DNA from: Maribacter algarum (ex Lu et al. 2025) (nom. illeg.)
Lineage (GTDB): Bacteria > Bacteroidota > Bacteroidia > Flavobacteriales > Flavobacteriaceae
NCBI GenBank assembly: GCA_947495915.1
Contig: CANMAW010000002.1
Location: 310,001 to 374,000, forward strand
Direction: 5' to 3'
Length of the DNA stretch: 64,000 nucleotides
The notes beneath the pieces were generated by a model that was given only the letters and a program-made list of their open reading frames with translations, did no database searches and was not told where the DNA came from. The position numbers were made by a program, and so were the translations under genes. This document shows positions 8,503 through 18,135 of this stretch, piece by piece (positions within the stretch are counted from its first letter, which is position 1; each line of letters opens with the position of its first letter).

Positions 8503-9929
8503 GAATCTCCCTATTATTTTTAATAACTCTCTTTGGGGTAAGCATTTGTGGCTATGCACAAAATAAGCAGTTGTTATATGATTTCACTGAAATTCCTCAA
8601 TCTATCAATATAAATCCGGGTGCAGAGATAGACTATCAATGGTTTGCTGGCGTTCCTGCTTTATCGGGAGTTTCTTTTCAAGCGGGTTCTAGTGGTGTAT
8701 CAGCTTATGATTTATTTGCAAATGATGGATTAGATTTCAATGTAAAAGTAAGAGAGCGCTTATTAAATGGCATGTCTACTAGAGATGAATTGAGCGGTAC
8801 TTATCAATTAGAATTGTTTAACATCGGTTTTAGAGGTAAAGATCAAAACATATTTTATTCAATGGGCATATATCATGAAGGTGATGCCATTGGCTATTGG
8901 TTTCAAGATTATGCATTACTTGCTATAGATGGTAATGCTGATCAATTAAATCGAAGGTTTGATTTAGGTGATTTGAAAACTAGAGGTGAAATGATGAATG
9001 TTTTTCACTTTGGAATAAATAAAAGTATAGATAGAAAACTAACATTAGGGGTTAGAGCAAAGGTATACTCTAGTATATTCGATTTTAATTCTACAAATAA
9101 TAAGGGTTTTTTCGTTACTAGACCCGGTTCAAATAATACTTTTTCAAGTACTTTAAATGCAGATATGAGATGGAGAACATCAGGTATAAATGAGATTAAA
9201 CGCGCTTTAGATGACGGTACTTTGGGCAATACTATTTTTAAAAGAGGCTTTTTCGGAGGAAATCTTGGCGTGGGGATAGATTTAGGTTTCACCTATAAAT
9301 TCAGTAATCAAACGGTGTTAACTGGAAGTTTGTTAGATCTAGGCCTTATTTATCATGCCAATGATGTTGAAAATTATACTTTAGTAGGAGATGTTACTAC
9401 GGAGGGTGTAGAAGTTATATTACCCGATGCTTTGGTTAATTCTAACGAAGACTTTTGGCAAAATTTGGTAGATGATATTGAAGAAATAGTACCTTTTGAA
9501 AATAACTTCAATAGCTATATAACTTTTAGACCAACCAAATTAAATGCTTCTATTCGGCACAATTGGGGTGAACCTACACTTAGGGCTGCTAATTGCGATT
9601 GTGGTCCGTACGCAACCAGTAGTAATCGAGTAGAGAAGTTTGTAAATGGGGTAGGTGCTCAATTATATATGATTAATAGACCAAGAGGACCACAGACTGC
9701 CCTTACTGCATTTTACATGCGAAGGTTTGGAAATTTTATGGCGGTTAAAACGACTTACACCATTGATAAATTTTCGTATTCAAACATTGGGTTAGGGTTA
9801 AATCTACAAGCGGGGCCAGTGAATTTGTATCTATTGGCCGATAATTTGTTAGCGTACCGCAATATTGCTAACACCCGTTACACATCTTTTCAATTAGGAT
9901 TAAATATCATATCTTGGGGCAAGAATTAA
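8499..9929 (+). CDS. DUF5723 family outer-membrane protein
   Basis: This 476-residue exported protein has a signal peptide ending GYAQ. The phrase SININPGAEIDYQWFAGVPALSGVSFQAGSS fits the DUF5723 family of Bacteroidota, which I recall as beta-barrel outer-membrane proteins (the quoted run is split here as SININPGAEID and YQWFAGVPALSG). The body has repeated alternating hydrophobic strands and ends with a barrel-like SFQLGLNIISWGKN. The gene is translationally coupled to the upstream lipoprotein by a 4-bp overlap. No enzymatic motif is visible. Function is unknown for the family; a role as an envelope protein with a lipoprotein partner is inferred. Confidence 0.75.
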   Translation: MRISLLFLITLFGVSICGYAQNKQLLYDFTEIPQSININPGAEIDYQWFAGVPALSGVSFQAGSSGVSAYDLFANDGLDFNVKVRERLLNGMSTRDELSGTYQLELFNIGFRGKDQNIFYSMGIYHEGDAIGYWFQDYALLAIDGNADQLNRRFDLGDLKTRGEMMNVFHFGINKSIDRKLTLGVRAKVYSSIFDFNSTNNKGFFVTRPGSNNTFSSTLNADMRWRTSGINEIKRALDDGTLGNTIFKRGFFGGNLGVGIDLGFTYKFSNQTVLTGSLLDLGLIYHANDVENYTLVGDVTTEGVEVILPDALVNSNEDFWQNLVDDIEEIVPFENNFNSYITFRPTKLNASIRHNWGEPTLRAANCDCGPYATSSNRVEKFVNGVGAQLYMINRPRGPQTALTAFYMRRFGNFMAVKTTYTIDKFSYSNIGLGLNLQAGPVNLYLLADNLLAYRNIANTRYTSFQLGLNIISWGKN

Positions 9930-10054
9930 TATGATTTTTTAGACACCAAGTTTTTATTTTTCTTCTTTGGCACACTTTTTTCATTATTAATTTTAATTGA
10001 ATGAAATTGTAAGGTGTAATACTTAAGGTATTGCTACAATCAAAATATATTGAA

Positions 10055-11014
10055 ATGAAAAATATAGTTACAACCATTGTACTTATGGTAAGTTTTATAG
10101 GTTCGGCACAAATTGATATGAGCAATTATAAATATGTTGTAGTGCCAAAGCGGTTTAATTCATTTAAACAAGAAAATCAATATAGAACTAGTACTTTAAT
10201 AAAACATTTGTTTGCACAAAAAGGGTTCGTATCTGTATATGATGATAACTTACCAGAAGAATTAATTAATAGTAGATGTATGGCGTTGTATGTTGACTTG
10301 ATAGATGATTCTTCAATGTTTACTACCAAAGCGGTTATGATATTAAATAATTGTGAAAATAAAGAAGTATTAGTTTCACAAGAGGGTAAAAGTAAAAAGA
10401 AAGATTATGAAGCTTCATTCAGAGAAGCAATTTCCAATGCTTTTGAGTCCTTTGGGGGGTTAAATTACGCATACAAGGCATCTTCAGTTTCAAAAGAAGA
10501 GCCAGTTACTGTGAGTTTTAAAAACGATGTAAAAAAAGTCAATGATTCGGCACCTATAAAAGTTCGCGATACTGAAGTAACTGAGCAAATTGCTAGTCTT
10601 GAAGAACAGTCGTATCAAGATAAAACTCCGATACCATCAACCTATAAAAAGGCGACTGAAAATGACAAAGAGACTGTAAAACAGATAGCTACAGAAGAAA
10701 CTCAAAGTTTTGTAGATAAAAAACCTATCGAAACTAATTTTGAAAAGGGGAGTGCTGGTACTCAAATGGCTGAATCCTCTTCAAAAATGACTGTGGGTGA
10801 AATTCTTTATGCGCAAGAAATAGTGAATGGATTTCAATTGGTTGATAGTACTCCAAAAATCAAATTAAAAATGCACAAAAGCTCCATGCCTAATGTGTAT
10901 GTAGCTACAGCAGAAGATAAAGATGGTGTTGTCTATACTTCTGATGGTAAATGGTTTTTTGAGTATTTTGAAAATGACATCGTCGTAAAAGAAGAACTTA
11001 ATATTAAGTTTTAG
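10055..11014 (+). CDS. Secreted protein of unknown function with an internal repeat
   Basis: The product has 319 residues. I chose the ATG at 10055 over an upstream TTG because it begins a clean signal peptide (MKNIVTTIVLMVSFIGSAQ). The N-terminal domain (YKYVVVPKRFNSFKQENQYRTS) has alternating strands and helices. Residues about 175-240 hold two copies of a roughly 35-residue unit, EQIASLEEQSYQDKTPI and KQIATEETQSFVDKKPI. The C-terminal domain has PKIKLKMHKSSMPNVYVA and DGVVYTSDGKWFFEYFE. I do not recognise a named family. Its stop interlocks with that of rarA on the other strand, sharing TTAG at 11011-11014. Confidence 0.7.
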   Translation: MKNIVTTIVLMVSFIGSAQIDMSNYKYVVVPKRFNSFKQENQYRTSTLIKHLFAQKGFVSVYDDNLPEELINSRCMALYVDLIDDSSMFTTKAVMILNNCENKEVLVSQEGKSKKKDYEASFREAISNAFESFGGLNYAYKASSVSKEEPVTVSFKNDVKKVNDSAPIKVRDTEVTEQIASLEEQSYQDKTPIPSTYKKATENDKETVKQIATEETQSFVDKKPIETNFEKGSAGTQMAESSSKMTVGEILYAQEIVNGFQLVDSTPKIKLKMHKSSMPNVYVATAEDKDGVVYTSDGKWFFEYFENDIVVKEELNIKF

Positions 11015-12282
11015 TACTTATCTTTCCATCGGTTTTTTAAAAAGTCTTTAATAGCGTTTTCCCGTTGATTGACTCCTGGTTTGTAGAACGTAGTTCCAAT
11101 GAGATCTTCAGGTAAAAACTCTTCTTCCACAAAGTTGTTTTGGTAATCATGTGCATATTTATATTCTTGCCCATAACCTAAATCTTTCATTAATTTGGTA
11201 GGTGCATTTCTCAGGGGTAGTGGAACAGATAGATCACCTGTTTGCCTTACGGTTTGCTGGGCTTTACCAATAGCCATGTAGCTGGCATTGCTTTTTGGTG
11301 ATGTTGCCAAATAAATTGCACATTGGCTTAATACAATGCGTGCTTCAGGGTAACCAATGGTAGTAACGGCCTGAAAAGTTGTATTAGCCATAACTAAAGC
11401 AGTAGGGTTTGCTAAACCAATATCTTCAGAGGCAGAAATCAACATTCTACGTGCAATAAATTTAACATCTTCACCGCCTTCAATCATTCGAGCTAGCCAA
11501 TATACCGCACCATTAGGATCACTACCACGAATAGATTTAATGAAAGCAGATATGATATCATAATGCTGCTCACCGGTTTTGTCGTATAAAACGGTGTTCT
11601 TTTGAATTTTGGCAAGAACTAAGTCATCGGTAATTGATATTGATTCTCCATCTTCCGAATTGACTATCAATTCAAATATGTTCAATAATTTACGACCGTC
11701 GCCTCCTGAAAGTCGTAAAAGGGCCTCTGTCTCTATTAGTTTAATATTCTTTCTCTTTAGAATAATGTCTTCTTTTAGAGCTCTCTTTAACAAGGCTTCT
11801 AAATCTGCTTTGCCAAAGGCATTTAAAATATAAACTTGACATCGCGATAATAAAGCAGGAATTACCTCAAAACTGGGGTTTTCTGTGGTTGCACCAATCA
11901 AAGTTACCCAACCCTTTTCAACGGCACCTAGTAAAGAATCTTGCTGCGACTTACTAAAACGATGAATCTCATCAATAAATAAAATTGGGTTTTTTGAAGT
12001 AAATAGACCACCACTTTGTTTTGCTTTATCAATGACTTCTCTAATATCTTTAACCCCACTATTTATAGCTGATAACGTATAAAAAGGCCTTTCACTAGTG
12101 GTAGCAATAATATTCGCTAAAGTAGTTTTACCAGTACCAGGAGGCCCCCATAGAATTAATGATGGAATAATACCTTTTTTTATTTGATGCGTAAGAGAAC
12201 CCTTCTCGCCAACCAAATGATGCTGACTGATATAATCATCTAAAGTTTTTGGTCGTACGCGTTCTGCCAACGGTTCATTCAT
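11011..12282 (-). CDS. rarA: Replication-associated recombination protein A (AAA+ ATPase)
   Basis: A 423-residue AAA+ ATPase related to the clamp-loader family. It is known as RarA/MgsA in bacteria (WRNIP1/Mgs1 in eukaryotes) and acts at stalled replication forks. Walker A is GPPGTGKTT (residues 46-54) and Walker B is LFIDEIHRF (101-109). Sensor 1 lies in [13 protein letters not shown] and an Arg finger in [10 protein letters not shown]. The C-terminal tetramerisation part contains [21 protein letters not shown] and [15 protein letters not shown]. Length and motifs are all standard. It is convergent with the upstream repeat-bearing secreted gene, the stops overlapping by 4 bp, and divergent from the rhomboid gene. 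Confidence 0.95.
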   Translation of the reverse strand: MNEPLAERVRPKTLDDYISQHHLVGEKGSLTHQIKKGIIPSLILWGPPGTGKTTLANIIATTSERPFYTLSAINSGVKDIREVIDKAKQSGGLFTSKNPILFIDEIHRFSKSQQDSLLGAVEKGWVTLIGATTENPSFEVIPALLSRCQVYILNAFGKADLEALLKRALKEDIILKRKNIKLIETEALLRLSGGDGRKLLNIFELIVNSEDGESISITDDLVLAKIQKNTVLYDKTGEQHYDIISAFIKSIRGSDPNGAVYWLARMIEGGEDVKFIARRMLISASEDIGLANPTALVMANTTFQAVTTIGYPEARIVLSQCAIYLATSPKSNASYMAIGKAQQTVRQTGDLSVPLPLRNAPTKLMKDLGYGQEYKYAHDYQNNFVEEEFLPEDLIGTTFYKPGVNQRENAIKDFLKNRWKDKY

Positions 12283-12373
12283 AGCGTAAAAATACTAAAT
12301 TTAATAGATGACAATCTTACCGTTATTCTCATTTTGGCCTGTATGTTGATTTATAAAGATTAATTTCTATAAA

Positions 12374-13126
12374 ATGTCTGATCAAACTATTTTTAAATAT
12401 TCAAATTCGCTATTAGCAATCCCCATTATTACGGTTCTTCTTATTTGGGGAGTATATTGGTTTGAAATTCAATTTCAGGTTAACCTTAATGATTACGGAC
12501 TATATCCGAGAAAATTTACGGGATTGAAGGGTGTTGTTTTCAGTCCTTTTATACATGGTTCATTAGAGCATTTATACAACAATACTATTCCGTTAGCGCT
12601 GTTACTAGCATCGTTATTTTATTTTTATCGTGGCATAGCATATAAAGTTTTAATCGTTGGTGCGATCTTTTCAGGTCTAATTACTTGGACCATTGGGAGA
12701 CCTTCATTTCACATTGGTGCTAGTGGAATTATTTACTTACTTGCTAGTTTTATTTTTTTTAAAGGCGTTTTTACAAAGTATTACCGCTTGGTAGCAGTCT
12801 CTTTGATTGTTGTTTTTATTTATGGAAGTTTATTATGGTATATATTTCCAACAAAAGATGGTATTTCTTGGGAAGGCCATTTAGGGGGATTTATCACAGG
12901 ATTAGTATTGGCTTTTGTAGTGAAAGCAGAAATTCCAACAGTTAAAAAATATGCGTGGGAACGAGATGATTATAATGAAGAAGACGATGAATTTTTACAA
13001 CATTTTGATGAAAACGGAAATTTTTTAGAACAAAAAGAAGTACCAGAAGAAATCGAAGAAATTCCATTGAGAATTACCTATCATTTCAAAGGTACAAAAG
13101 ACGATAGTGAGTCTGATGACACCTAA
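12374..13126 (+). CDS. Rhomboid family intramembrane serine protease
   Basis: A 250-residue inner-membrane protein with about six transmembrane segments between residues 14 and 190 and a hydrophilic, very acidic C-terminal tail. Catalytic Ser117 is in the signature GASG (residues 115-118) and catalytic His169 in GHLGG. The early HxxxN-type motif appears as EHLYNN near residue 66. These are the residues of an active rhomboid protease, which cuts other membrane proteins within the bilayer. The substrate is unknown. The gene is convergent with rlmB, with coding ends overlapping by 4 bp. Confidence 0.9.
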   Translation: MSDQTIFKYSNSLLAIPIITVLLIWGVYWFEIQFQVNLNDYGLYPRKFTGLKGVVFSPFIHGSLEHLYNNTIPLALLLASLFYFYRGIAYKVLIVGAIFSGLITWTIGRPSFHIGASGIIYLLASFIFFKGVFTKYYRLVAVSLIVVFIYGSLLWYIFPTKDGISWEGHLGGFITGLVLAFVVKAEIPTVKKYAWERDDYNEEDDEFLQHFDENGNFLEQKEVPEEIEEIPLRITYHFKGTKDDSESDDT

Positions 13127-13863
13127 TTAGCCATACGCTGGCGAACAGCCTCATATAGAAATACGGCACAGGCAACAGAAACGTTTAAAGATTCTATTTC
13201 ACCAAGTAACGGAAGTTTTGCAACATGATCTGACGCCTTAAGGATAGATGGCGTAATACCTCTGTCTTCTGCGCCCATTACTATAGCTGTTGGTTGTGTT
13301 AATGATACTTCATAAACCGTGTTATTGGTCTTCTCTGAAGCTGATATAACCTGTATGCCAGAAGCTTGAAGATAAAAAACGGCGTCTTTAATATGATCAA
13401 CTTTAGCAATTGGCACTTTAAATGCTGCTCCCGCTGAAGTTTTGATAGTGTCTGCCGTTACGGGTGCCGCACCTTTCTTTTGTATAATAATTCCGTCAAC
13501 ACCAGTGCATTCGGCTGTTCTGATAATAGCTCCAAAATTTCGTACATCAGATAGTTGGTCAAGAAGTAAAAATAAAGGTGTTTTATCTTTATTTAGAACG
13601 GTATCAACTAAGGTTTCTAATTCGTGAAAAACAATAGGAGAAATGTTGGCTACAACACCTTGATGATTGTTTTTTGTAAGTCGGTTTAACTTTTCAATGG
13701 GTACGTAAGACGAATTGATTTGATGCTTACGAACAGTACTTTCTAGTTCTTTAAACAAATCACCCTGTAGACCTCTTTGTATAAATACTTTATCAATTGG
13801 CTCATTTGAACTAATAGCTTCAAGTACTGCACGAATACCATAAATTTGGGAAGTTTTTTCCAT
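13123..13863 (-). CDS. rlmB: 23S rRNA (guanosine-2'-O)-methyltransferase RlmB-like (SpoU/TrmH family)
   Basis: A 246-residue SPOUT methyltransferase. The N-terminal substrate-binding domain begins IYGIRAVLEAI and contains a HQGVVA-like motif. The catalytic knot domain has DQLSDVRNFGAIIRTAEC, IVMGAEDRGITP and SLNVSVACAVFLYE, the three SpoU motifs. The family uses S-adenosylmethionine to methylate a ribose 2'-OH; RlmB acts on G2251 of 23S rRNA. TrmH-family tRNA methylases are an alternative, but the N-terminal domain favours RlmB. Its 3' end overlaps the rhomboid gene by 4 bp. Confidence 0.88.
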   Translation of the reverse strand: MEKTSQIYGIRAVLEAISSNEPIDKVFIQRGLQGDLFKELESTVRKHQINSSYVPIEKLNRLTKNNHQGVVANISPIVFHELETLVDTVLNKDKTPLFLLLDQLSDVRNFGAIIRTAECTGVDGIIIQKKGAAPVTADTIKTSAGAAFKVPIAKVDHIKDAVFYLQASGIQVISASEKTNNTVYEVSLTQPTAIVMGAEDRGITPSILKASDHVAKLPLLGEIESLNVSVACAVFLYEAVRQRMAN

Positions 13864-13881
13864 CTTGCAAAGGTATAAAAA

Positions 13882-13910
13882 AACCGCTCTACTTTAGAAA
13901 TAGAGCGGTT
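13882..13910 (-). terminator. Intrinsic terminator downstream of the 248-aa secreted protein gene
   Basis: AACCGCTCTA (13882-13891) pairs perfectly with TAGAGCGGTT (13901-13910) around a 9-nt loop. On the minus strand the stem is followed by a run of seven T. It closes the minus-strand unit that ends with the gene at 13935-14681 and separates it from rlmB. Confidence 0.85.
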
Positions 13911-13934
13911 CACTTAAGATTAATTAATCTTCTC

Positions 13935-14681
13935 TTATTGATTTAAAAACACAAAAACCTTGATGAGGTCTGCTTCGTTTTTAATACTCATATCGTTTTC
14001 TTTTAAATACGCTTTCACTTTCTCTTTGGTAGTTGCATCTAATAGTTTTAAAAGCTTACCATTTCGTAATGTAACTTCATCCATTCTATTAACCCCTTCT
14101 TTCTGAAAGTAATATTCTGTGAACTGAGAAAATCTTGCAGGTACGGGCTTGGTAAATGAATTTGCAGCTGGTTGAGCCTCAGTGTATTTTACATGAGTTC
14201 GCTTAAAAAGACTATATTTTTTGCCTTCCATTAAAGAGACTAAATACCCATTAAGGGTTCGTTTTTTTGAGGTTACAAAGGTTTTGAAAGACATTTTCTT
14301 GCCATCCACTAGAATACTAATTTCTTTATCTCTTGCAAGACCACGAATACCTTCTTCGTCTAAATTTGTTTTCTTTATTTCAATTTCTTCATTAAGAGCA
14401 TTATATCGATAAAATATAGTACCTAAGTTATCCTCTTTATAAAATAAAGTGGTTGGGGTGAAGCTGTCACTAACATATGGAGACCCCTGAAAACTTTCAT
14501 AAGATTTATTGTTTTTATCTTTTCGATCTACTGAAGGACCTAATAGCGTATTTATTTGGGCAGATACACTTCCGTTGGTGTCACCTCCGCTTGAAAGGTT
14601 AGATGCTACTTGCCCTGAATATTGCGCTAAGGCTAGGTTTGTTGCCAAAGCGAAAACTAATGTGAAAATTGATTTTATCAT
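13935..14681 (-). CDS. Secreted protein of unknown function (248 aa)
   Basis: The product has 248 residues with a signal peptide (MIKSIFTLVFALATNLALAQ) and then a low-complexity Ser/Gly/Asn stretch. The body mixes strands and helices (SPYVSDSFTPTTLFYKED, LGTIFYRYNALNEEIEIK) and has a Lys-rich C-terminus (KEKVKAYLKENDMSIKNEADLIKVFV). I do not recognise a family. It starts 30 bp after the end of the giant FG-GAP protein on the same strand, with no promoter motif between, and is followed by a strong terminator. It is therefore likely the last gene of that unit, although the spacing also allows an independent gene. Confidence 0.7.
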   Translation of the reverse strand: MIKSIFTLVFALATNLALAQYSGQVASNLSSGGDTNGSVSAQINTLLGPSVDRKDKNNKSYESFQGSPYVSDSFTPTTLFYKEDNLGTIFYRYNALNEEIEIKKTNLDEEGIRGLARDKEISILVDGKKMSFKTFVTSKKRTLNGYLVSLMEGKKYSLFKRTHVKYTEAQPAANSFTKPVPARFSQFTEYYFQKEGVNRMDEVTLRNGKLLKLLDATTKEKVKAYLKENDMSIKNEADLIKVFVFLNQ

Positions 14682-14711
14682 GAATGAAATGTTTTGTTAA
14701 AAATACAATTT

Positions 14712-17700
14712 TTAATTCTTAAAATTTGTTAAGGATAAGTTATTAGATCGGGTTTTGTAGGCTTTTAATCGGTTATTATTTGTTGAGGTAATAAGGTAAT
14801 CGTCTTTTTTTATTTTTAGATGTAAAATATCTTTCACATCTCCCTTAAGATATAAACCGGTTACAGGGTAGGGTAGTGCTTCAAAAGTACCGGTACCGTT
14901 GGTCTTTAAAACGAGGCCAGAAATCGCATCAAGTCTAGTTGTTTCCACTTCTGTGTTGTAAATGCTTCCGGCAAGAATACAGTCTTCAAACCCATCATCA
15001 TCTATATCGAAGAAAGTACTTTGAAGTATTGGAAATTGTTGTGCTAGAGCAGGTAGAATGACTTTTTCGAACTTAAAATTACCTTTGTTAATTAAAATGA
15101 TTGATCTTAATTCTGTTATTTCTTTCTTATAGGATTCTTTTAGTTTTGTATCACCATAAATATCTGCTAAGCTGGCATTTGCAAATTCAGTATACGATTT
15201 AAATTTATCTTTTATAAAAGGCATTTGTTGTGATGAGCATTCTCTTCCGCGAACAGGTACTGACATTCCCTTGTAATCTTTACTCAATACAATATCAGTG
15301 CTTCCATTTTGATCAAAGTCTTCTGCAAAAATTCTTAAAGGTTTTTCAACGCTTGCATGTAGTTTATAGTTGAGCCCAATGTTGCCAATTAAGTAATCTT
15401 TTAGCCCGTCATTATTGATGTCGGTTTCAGTTATTGATAACCACCAACCTTTGGTATTTTCTTCTGTAATATTACTTTGCAGTTTAAATTTGCCATTAGT
15501 ATTTTTTAAAAAACCTAAGTCGCTCCATTCTCCAACAACCACAATATCATCCCAACCATCGTTGTCTACATCTGAAACGGTCAAATCATTAACTATTCCA
15601 TAACTCATAAGATCTTGAGCTATAGTTTCTGTTACATTTTTTAAATCTCCACCAATGTTTTCATATAATATAGAAGCACTATGAATGGGATACTTTTTCG
15701 GAATGTTTCGATTTCCAACAATGATGTCATGGTCCCCATCTTTATCAAAATCGATAATGCTTACTGCTTTTCCACTTTTGGGAAAGGATTTAAGCACATT
15801 AATATTAGATTTTGAGAATTTACCTTTACCGTTATTGATGTAAATTCTATCGGCGTAGAATGATGAATTTTCTTCAAATTCAGTACCTCCGCTTACAACA
15901 TACAAATCCAAATCATTATCATTATCAAAATCAAAAAATACAGATTGCATATCTTCATAGCCGCTATCTTCCTCAAAAATTTTGGAATTTGATTTAACAA
16001 ACCCTGTGTTGTTTTGTAAAAATAATTGTCCGGCTTGACCGGAAGCTCCTCCTATGTAAATGTCTATGGCACCATCTCCATTAGCATCACCCTTCGATAT
16101 TAAAGGCCCATTTGTCGATTGTTTGTAAGGAAGCAAAATTTCTGTTTCAAAATCATCGTAGGTGTTTTCAACATGTTTAAAATCAAGACCAATGGCATTG
16201 GCATCTACCTCTTCAAAAAGCATTTTACGATTTTCAGAAGGTGGTTTGATTTTCGAATTTTCAACATCAAAAACTAGGGTAGTATTTGCTTTTATATTGA
16301 ACTTTTGCTCAGTTTTACCATTTAACCAATGAATGGAAACTGTATCAATTGATTCAGTAGTGCCCAAACCAAAGAGCATATCATCAGATTGGGCCGACAT
16401 ATAACCTCTTGTTCTTTTTTGTTCAAGTTGCTGTGTTTTACCGTTATAAGATATTTCAACCCTAGCAAATGGTTCAGAGGTCTTGCCGGATGTTTTTACT
16501 TTCAAATATCCGTTGGGTGTGTTGTCGGAAGTAAGGTTTTTATAGAGAAAAGCATTTTCATCTATATTGTTTATTATTAAATCAAGGTCGCCATCATTGT
16601 CTAAATCTCCTTGCGCAACACCATTGCTAAATGAAAAATCATTTAATCCCCAAGCTTTGGCATTTTCTTCAAATTGTAATGACCCATTATTTTGAAAGAG
16701 TACGTTTTCAAGTTTTTCTGATGGCATTTGATTATACAACTCTTGTTTTAAAGCTAAAGGCACATTGTTTCTGTACTTCTTTTTCGCTTCAAACACTTTC
16801 AGCTGCAAGTCGTTATCAAGGGCATATTTGCGATATCCATTTGAAATAAAAATATCTGCATCTTCATCATTATCAAAATCTGTCATTAAAACTGACCAAC
16901 TCCAATCTGTATTTGCGGTGTTCGTAAGTTGAGCTATATCATTAAATTGGTTGTTTCCAATATTTAATTGAAGTGAATTGAACATGTATTGATAGTGAAA
17001 ATCGGCTTCATTAACTAAATAATTAAAACGTGATGTGTTCATTGAAGCCATTAAGGTTTTGGCTCTAAAATGATCATTTGATGACATGTCAAGAACAAAA
17101 ATATCTTGTAAATTATCATTATTTATGTCTGCAATATCGATGCCCATACCAAAATAGGAGGAATGCTGGGTGTATTTTTTTATTTGGTCTGAAAAAGTAG
17201 CATTCTGGTTATTTATAAAAAGAGCGTCGGGTATGTAATAATCACTGGCAATATATATATCTAGCCAACCATCTTGGTTAATATCACTGACACATAGACC
17301 AAGACCAAATATGGGGCTTTCTAAACCTGCAGCTTTGGTTATATCTTTAAATTTTCCATGGTCATTTCGATAGAGGTGTGAGCTGTTAAAATACTTTGAT
17401 TCACTATTTTGATCGACCATTTTATATAAATTGATCGGATCTACGCCATATAATTCGTTTTCATTCATGACAATACAATCTAAGTCGCCGTCATTGTCGA
17501 AATCAAAAAATGTAGATTGTGTTGTTATGCCTTGGTCAGCTAAACCGTATTCTTGAGCTTTTTCTGAAAATGTTAAATCATGGTTGTTAATATAAAGAAG
17601 GTTTTTTCGTTTATCTCGTGGGTTAGGGCCACCCTGCGAGACATAAATGTCTTTATAGCCATCATTATTGATATCAACAAAAGTTATTCCATTCGACCAG

Positions 17701-18119
17701 TGTTTACCCTTGTTAATTCCAGCACTTTTTGAGATGTCTTCAAATTGTAAGTCGCCTTTATTAAGAAATAGTTTGTTTTCAACTTGATTGCCGCAAAAGA
17801 AAATATCTAACAATCCGTCATTATTTAAATCTTCCACTCCAACTCCTGCACCGTTATAGAAGTAATCGAAATTAAAAAGGTTGTCAAGAGAGCCAACATT
17901 TTCTTTGAGGGTATTTGAAAAATTGATACCGCTTTGCTCATTTGATATTTTCTCAAAAACCTTGGTTATGGTTTTATCTTCTGATGAGGCTAAATCACCT
18001 GCTTTTAACTTTTCGGTTTTGTTAGAGCAAGAATTGCCAAGAAGAATTATTAAAGGTAAAATGAGCCTTAGTTTTTTTTTCAAAAAGCTAAGAAAATAAT
18101 TTATGAAAGATCTATTCAT
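14712..18119 (-). CDS. VCBS/FG-GAP repeat lipoprotein with ASPIC/UnbV domain
   Basis: A 1135-residue surface or periplasmic lipoprotein; the signal sequence ends LLGNSC (Cys about residue 31). It carries some 14 calcium-binding-like FG-GAP/VCBS blades, such as DLNNDGLLDIFF, DINNDGYKDIYV, DFDNDGDLDLYV and DVDNDGWDDIVV, arranged as two beta-propeller-like halves. Between them, near residues 560-620, lies an ASPIC/UnbV-type segment (RTRGYMSAQSDDMLFGLG, then IHWLNGKTEQ). UnbV proteins are named from a crustacean-derived domain and have no agreed enzymatic role. The gene starts 16 bp after the arylsulfotransferase-like gene, indicating co-transcription. Partner function is inferred only from context. 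Confidence 0.88.
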   Translation of the reverse strand: MNRSFINYFLSFLKKKLRLILPLIILLGNSCSNKTEKLKAGDLASSEDKTITKVFEKISNEQSGINFSNTLKENVGSLDNLFNFDYFYNGAGVGVEDLNNDGLLDIFFCGNQVENKLFLNKGDLQFEDISKSAGINKGKHWSNGITFVDINNDGYKDIYVSQGGPNPRDKRKNLLYINNHDLTFSEKAQEYGLADQGITTQSTFFDFDNDGDLDCIVMNENELYGVDPINLYKMVDQNSESKYFNSSHLYRNDHGKFKDITKAAGLESPIFGLGLCVSDINQDGWLDIYIASDYYIPDALFINNQNATFSDQIKKYTQHSSYFGMGIDIADINNDNLQDIFVLDMSSNDHFRAKTLMASMNTSRFNYLVNEADFHYQYMFNSLQLNIGNNQFNDIAQLTNTANTDWSWSVLMTDFDNDEDADIFISNGYRKYALDNDLQLKVFEAKKKYRNNVPLALKQELYNQMPSEKLENVLFQNNGSLQFEENAKAWGLNDFSFSNGVAQGDLDNDGDLDLIINNIDENAFLYKNLTSDNTPNGYLKVKTSGKTSEPFARVEISYNGKTQQLEQKRTRGYMSAQSDDMLFGLGTTESIDTVSIHWLNGKTEQKFNIKANTTLVFDVENSKIKPPSENRKMLFEEVDANAIGLDFKHVENTYDDFETEILLPYKQSTNGPLISKGDANGDGAIDIYIGGASGQAGQLFLQNNTGFVKSNSKIFEEDSGYEDMQSVFFDFDNDNDLDLYVVSGGTEFEENSSFYADRIYINNGKGKFSKSNINVLKSFPKSGKAVSIIDFDKDGDHDIIVGNRNIPKKYPIHSASILYENIGGDLKNVTETIAQDLMSYGIVNDLTVSDVDNDGWDDIVVVGEWSDLGFLKNTNGKFKLQSNITEENTKGWWLSITETDINNDGLKDYLIGNIGLNYKLHASVEKPLRIFAEDFDQNGSTDIVLSKDYKGMSVPVRGRECSSQQMPFIKDKFKSYTEFANASLADIYGDTKLKESYKKEITELRSIILINKGNFKFEKVILPALAQQFPILQSTFFDIDDDGFEDCILAGSIYNTEVETTRLDAISGLVLKTNGTGTFEALPYPVTGLYLKGDVKDILHLKIKKDDYLITSTNNNRLKAYKTRSNNLSLTNFKN

Positions 18120-18135
18120 CTGTTAAGGCAATTGC

